From Phycisphaerales bacterium (GTDB lineage Bacteria > Planctomycetota > Phycisphaerae > SM23-33): 5,391 nt of DNA. Each line of letters starts with the position of its first letter. Position 1 is the first letter of the stretch. The DNA lies in NCBI GenBank assembly GCA_003171235.1, contig PMYM01000209.1, positions 1-5,391 of the forward strand, given 5' to 3'. Both the position numbers and the translations under genes were made by a program. A model generated the notes under the pieces. That model searched no databases. It was not told where the DNA came from and worked only from the letters and a program-made list of their open reading frames with translations. This document shows positions 5,144 to 5,391 of the stretch, piece after piece.

Positions 5144-5217
5144 GTAGGTCGGGCATACTTGCCCGACATCTTTCTGAATGTTCGCCTTTATTTGTCGGGC
5201 AAGTATGCCCGACCTAC
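5144..5217. repeat. Head-to-head pair of GTAG-type REP units (BIME-like element)
   Basis: Bases 5144-5168 and 5193-5217 are perfect reverse complements over 25 bp, separated by 24 bases. Each arm is itself palindromic: GTAG, then GTCGGGCA and TGCCCGAC around a 4-base loop (5148-5155/5160-5167 and 5194-5201/5206-5213). The first G of the stem is the G of GTAG. A GTAG tetranucleotide at the foot of an imperfect hairpin is the hallmark of REP sequences processed by RAYT (REP-associated tyrosine) transposases, and two inverted REPs form a BIME. The assignment rests on this anatomy; no RAYT gene is in the window. Confidence 0.7.
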
Positions 5218-5251
5218 GGACTTGCACCCCGATCACTCCATTGCCGGGTAC

Positions 5252-5284
5252 CATGCCCTTACGCGTTTTGTGCGGAAGGGCATG
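5252..5284. repeat. Small inverted repeat (hairpin)
   Basis: CATGCCCTT (5252-5260) pairs perfectly with AAGGGCATG (5276-5284); inside, CGC (5262-5264) can pair with GCG (5272-5274). There is no T-run. Its role is unknown: it could be a terminator for leftward transcription from outside the window or a remnant of a small element. Confidence 0.45.
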
Positions 5285-5350
5285 TCCGGTCACTCCACTG
5301 AACTTCCGGTTCCTGCAGGATACTGGCTTGGCCTGTCCGGGGATGGCCCA

Positions 5351-5391
5351 GGCCCGAAGGGCCGGAAGAATTTAGCCGGCGGTATAGCGGA
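5351..5391 (+). repeat. Palindromic repeat family, copy D, cut by the window edge
   Basis: GGCCC-GAA-GGGCC (5351-5363), then GGAAGAATTTAG and CCGGCGGT (5376-5383) reproduce the opening blocks of copy B in the same order and orientation. The rest lies beyond the window. Confidence 0.65.

Larger units (their letters stand above)
5032..5391. other. Intergenic region after bioY, rich in inverted repeats
   Basis: No gene is supported in these 360 bases. They contain the bioY terminator, the 25-bp inverted repeat at 5144-5217, a CATGCCCTT hairpin (5252-5284) flanked by TCACTCCA direct repeats, a 10-bp palindrome TCCTGCAGGA (5311-5320) and the start of repeat copy D. Short open frames here read through the repeats and have no family features. 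Confidence 0.6.

Noticed and set aside
5144..5217. CRISPR-like or insertion-sequence terminal repeats
   Set aside because: The two arms are inverted, not direct, with only 24 bases between them, too little for spacers or a transposase; the nested palindromes and GTAG foot fit REP units better.

Overview
This is a GC-rich bacterial chromosomal window with six protein genes and two repeat-filled intergenic stretches. Nothing in it marks a phage, plasmid, CRISPR array or defence island. The high GC, the loose gene spacing and above all the two kinds of intergenic palindromic repeat suggest a planctomycete-like organism. That taxonomic guess is inference: there is no rRNA or marker gene to confirm it.

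Layout. Bases 1-193 are non-coding, with an AT-rich palindrome and competing hairpins. Bases 194-2588 on the minus strand hold a probable three-gene operon, read right to left: a type I mannose-6-phosphate isomerase (manA, probable TTG start at 2588), a small predicted exported lipoprotein (1150-1599) whose Shine-Dalgarno overlaps the manA stop, and a DUF58/von Willebrand A-type protein (194-1087). A divergent intergenic region (2589-2738) carries a sigma70-like promoter for a small four-helix DUF486/DMT-family membrane protein (2739-3086, plus strand). That gene converges on a class I SAM-dependent methyltransferase (3133-3876, minus strand), and a GC-rich hairpin sits between the two stops. 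Bases 3877-4500 contain no believable gene. They hold two inverted copies and one partial copy of a palindromic repeat, then a promoter for bioY. The biotin transporter gene bioY (4501-5031, plus strand) ends in a strong terminator-like hairpin. The last 360 bases hold a perfect 25-bp inverted repeat, which looks like two GTAG-type REP units head to head, a smaller hairpin, and the beginning of a fourth copy of the first repeat family, cut by the window edge.

How the genes relate. No single pathway joins them. manA supplies fructose-6-phosphate/mannose-6-phosphate interconversion, bioY takes up biotin, the DUF58 protein is likely a chaperone- or envelope-type factor of the MoxR-associated class, and the rest have no assigned substrate. 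The most interesting content is the intergenic repeats: one family shows covariation in its stem, and the other has the anatomy of REP/BIME elements mobilised by RAYT (REP-associated tyrosine) transposases.
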